Source: Stenotrophomonas sp. ESTM1D_MKCIP4_1
GTDB lineage: Bacteria > Pseudomonadota > Gammaproteobacteria > Xanthomonadales > Xanthomonadaceae
Assembly (NCBI RefSeq): GCF_003086895.1
Contig: NZ_CP026004.1
Location: 1,834,731 to 1,898,730 of the forward strand
Direction: 5' to 3'
Length of the DNA: 64,000 nucleotides
The position numbers and the translations under genes are program-made. Position 1 is the first letter of the stretch. Each line of letters starts with the position of its first letter. A model generated the notes under the pieces. The model saw nothing but the letters and a program-made list of their open reading frames with translations, ran no database searches and was not told the origin of the DNA. Below, piece after piece: positions 63,107 to 64,000 of the stretch.

Positions 63107-64000
63107 CATTCACCGACCGTGCGCAGGTTGTCGTAGAAGAAGCGCTCGTCGCGGTCGCCGGTCATGCCGTACAGGCCGTACTTGCGTCCAAGCATCGCGC
63201 CGCCGTCGCGGATCAGCGGGTTCCAGTTGAACGCCGCACGACCGCGCGTGGAGCGCGGCAGGAAGCCATCCAGCGGAATGCTGAAATAGATGCCCTTGTC
63301 GAAACTGCCTTCACCGAAATCGCGCGCCGACACATTGGTCTTGGTGGCGTAGGCGCCCATCGTCACGCCGTTGTCGAACACGCGGGCCAGGTCCAAGGTG
63401 GCGCCCTTGTCACCCGCCAGGTACTGGCCGACCGACAGCGAGCCGATGATGCGCTCGCGGGCGTCGAACGCGTAGAAGAACGTAGCGTGGCCGGTGGTGA
63501 TGCGGTAGTCGCGCAGGCCGAAGTGCTGGTCGTAGTCGCGCTGCTGCACCCGGTTGAGATTGGCACCGACGGCCCAGCGCTCGCCACTGGGGCGATACAG
63601 CAGCTCACCACCGACGCCGGCGTACATCCATTCCAGATAGCCCGCGTAGGCGATGCCGTACAGGTCCGGTGCCAACCGCCCGGCGATGTTGGCCTGCAGG
63701 TTGGGCAGCATGACGTCGGACGTGGTCAGGTACTGGCGGATGTCCGTGCGCACGCGCGGCAGGCGGCTGGGGGCGTTGTACTTGAACTTGTGGTAGTTGT
63801 TGGTGACATCGGCACTGACCGTGCCGGTCAGCCAGATGTTGTCGCGCAGGAACAGGCTGCCCGAATAGTTGGCCGCGACCTGGTACAGGATGAAGCCATC
63901 GGGGCCGCCCAGATTCTGCCGGTAGCCGACGTTGAAGCCGCCGCCGAACGGGCTGCGCTTGGGCGTGTAGAGGGTTTCGCGCGCACGTGCGTCGGGCGCC
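63106..64000 (-). CDS. YjbH-like outer-membrane exopolysaccharide protein, 5' partial
   Basis: The frame is open from the stop near 63106 through 64000, so the N-terminus lies outside the window (about 297 codons visible). The repeated aromatic beta-strand pattern (YHKFKYNAPSRLPRVRTD, YLEWMYAGVGGELLYRPSG, RGRAAFNWNPLIRDGG) and the ending fit the C-terminal part of YjbH-domain proteins, which are outer-membrane or periplasmic and tied to exopolysaccharide export. It supports an EPS role for this end of the window. Confidence 0.8.
   Translation of the reverse strand, partial: APDARARETLYTPKRSPFGGGFNVGYRQNLGGPDGFILYQVAANYSGSLFLRDNIWLTGTVSADVTNNYHKFKYNAPSRLPRVRTDIRQYLTTSDVMLPNLQANIAGRLAPDLYGIAYAGYLEWMYAGVGGELLYRPSGERWAVGANLNRVQQRDYDQHFGLRDYRITTGHATFFYAFDARERIIGSLSVGQYLAGDKGATLDLARVFDNGVTMGAYATKTNVSARDFGEGSFDKGIYFSIPLDGFLPRSTRGRAAFNWNPLIRDGGAMLGRKYGLYGMTGDRDERFFYDNLRTVGE

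Overview
The window is a GC-rich chromosomal segment of a gammaproteobacterium of the Xanthomonadaceae, most likely Stenotrophomonas. This rests on the protein sequences of the housekeeping genes, and on many short palindromic elements with a GTAG terminus that match the SMAG family of REP repeats known from S. maltophilia. No rRNA, tRNA or CRISPR array was seen.

Layout. 1-6.2 kb: conserved cell-envelope/ribosome cluster rlmN-pilW-rodZ-yfgM-bamB-der. 6.4-7.6 kb: rhodanese-MoeB fusion. 8.1-10.9 kb: a compact, translationally coupled type VI secretion effector cassette (PAAR tip, DUF4123 adaptor, small co-chaperone-like protein, Tox-REase-5 nuclease, candidate Imm52 immunity protein). 10.9-17.3 kb: core genes (Kef-type antiporter, folD, guaB, guaA) separated by repeats. 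17.4-24.9 kb: an accessory stretch, visibly AT-richer in its first part. It holds a type II restriction-modification pair, an IS3 transposase remnant, a HEPN-domain protein, a small membrane protein, 3-hydroxybutyrate dehydrogenase, two small unknown genes behind a long structured leader, and a Shedu-type nuclease. 25-28 kb: AraC regulator divergent from SDR/VOC/SnoaL genes. 28-32 kb: cyclic-di-GMP and chemotaxis module (CheW-like, GAF-EAL, sensor diguanylate cyclase). 32-37 kb: SDR/AraC pair, a TetR gene and membrane protein sharing a palindromic operator, a ParE/RelE-type toxin-antitoxin pair and an FtrA-like regulator.

37.5-48.1 kb: a TonB receptor followed by a sulfur-type catabolic locus: FMN reductase, DUF3088 protein, two flavin monooxygenases, M20 amidohydrolase, GNAT acetyltransferase, a fused amino-acid ABC permease-ATPase and its binding protein. 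The last five match the component list of the Bacillus yxeKLMNOP type of S-substituted-cysteine salvage. 48-54 kb: LysR/quinone-reductase pair, a HicA-like/HTH gene pair, a divergent metallo-hydrolase/TetR pair with twin operators, and an APH/SrkA-like kinase. 54-60.6 kb, minus strand: DUF4190-methyltransferase-pyrD-murB-DMT transporter, and an aldehyde dehydrogenase coupled to an SDR whose N-terminus is encoded by a repeat element. 61-64 kb: exopolysaccharide start (GumD-like transferase, low-molecular-weight phosphatase, YjbH-like outer-membrane protein cut by the window end).

The parts most worth a second look are the T6SS toxin cassette, the defence-rich 17-25 kb stretch with its structured leader, the S-substituted-cysteine operon, the SDR carrying a translated repeat, and the HicA-like/HTH pair. 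All family assignments come from reading motifs by eye; no database search was run.
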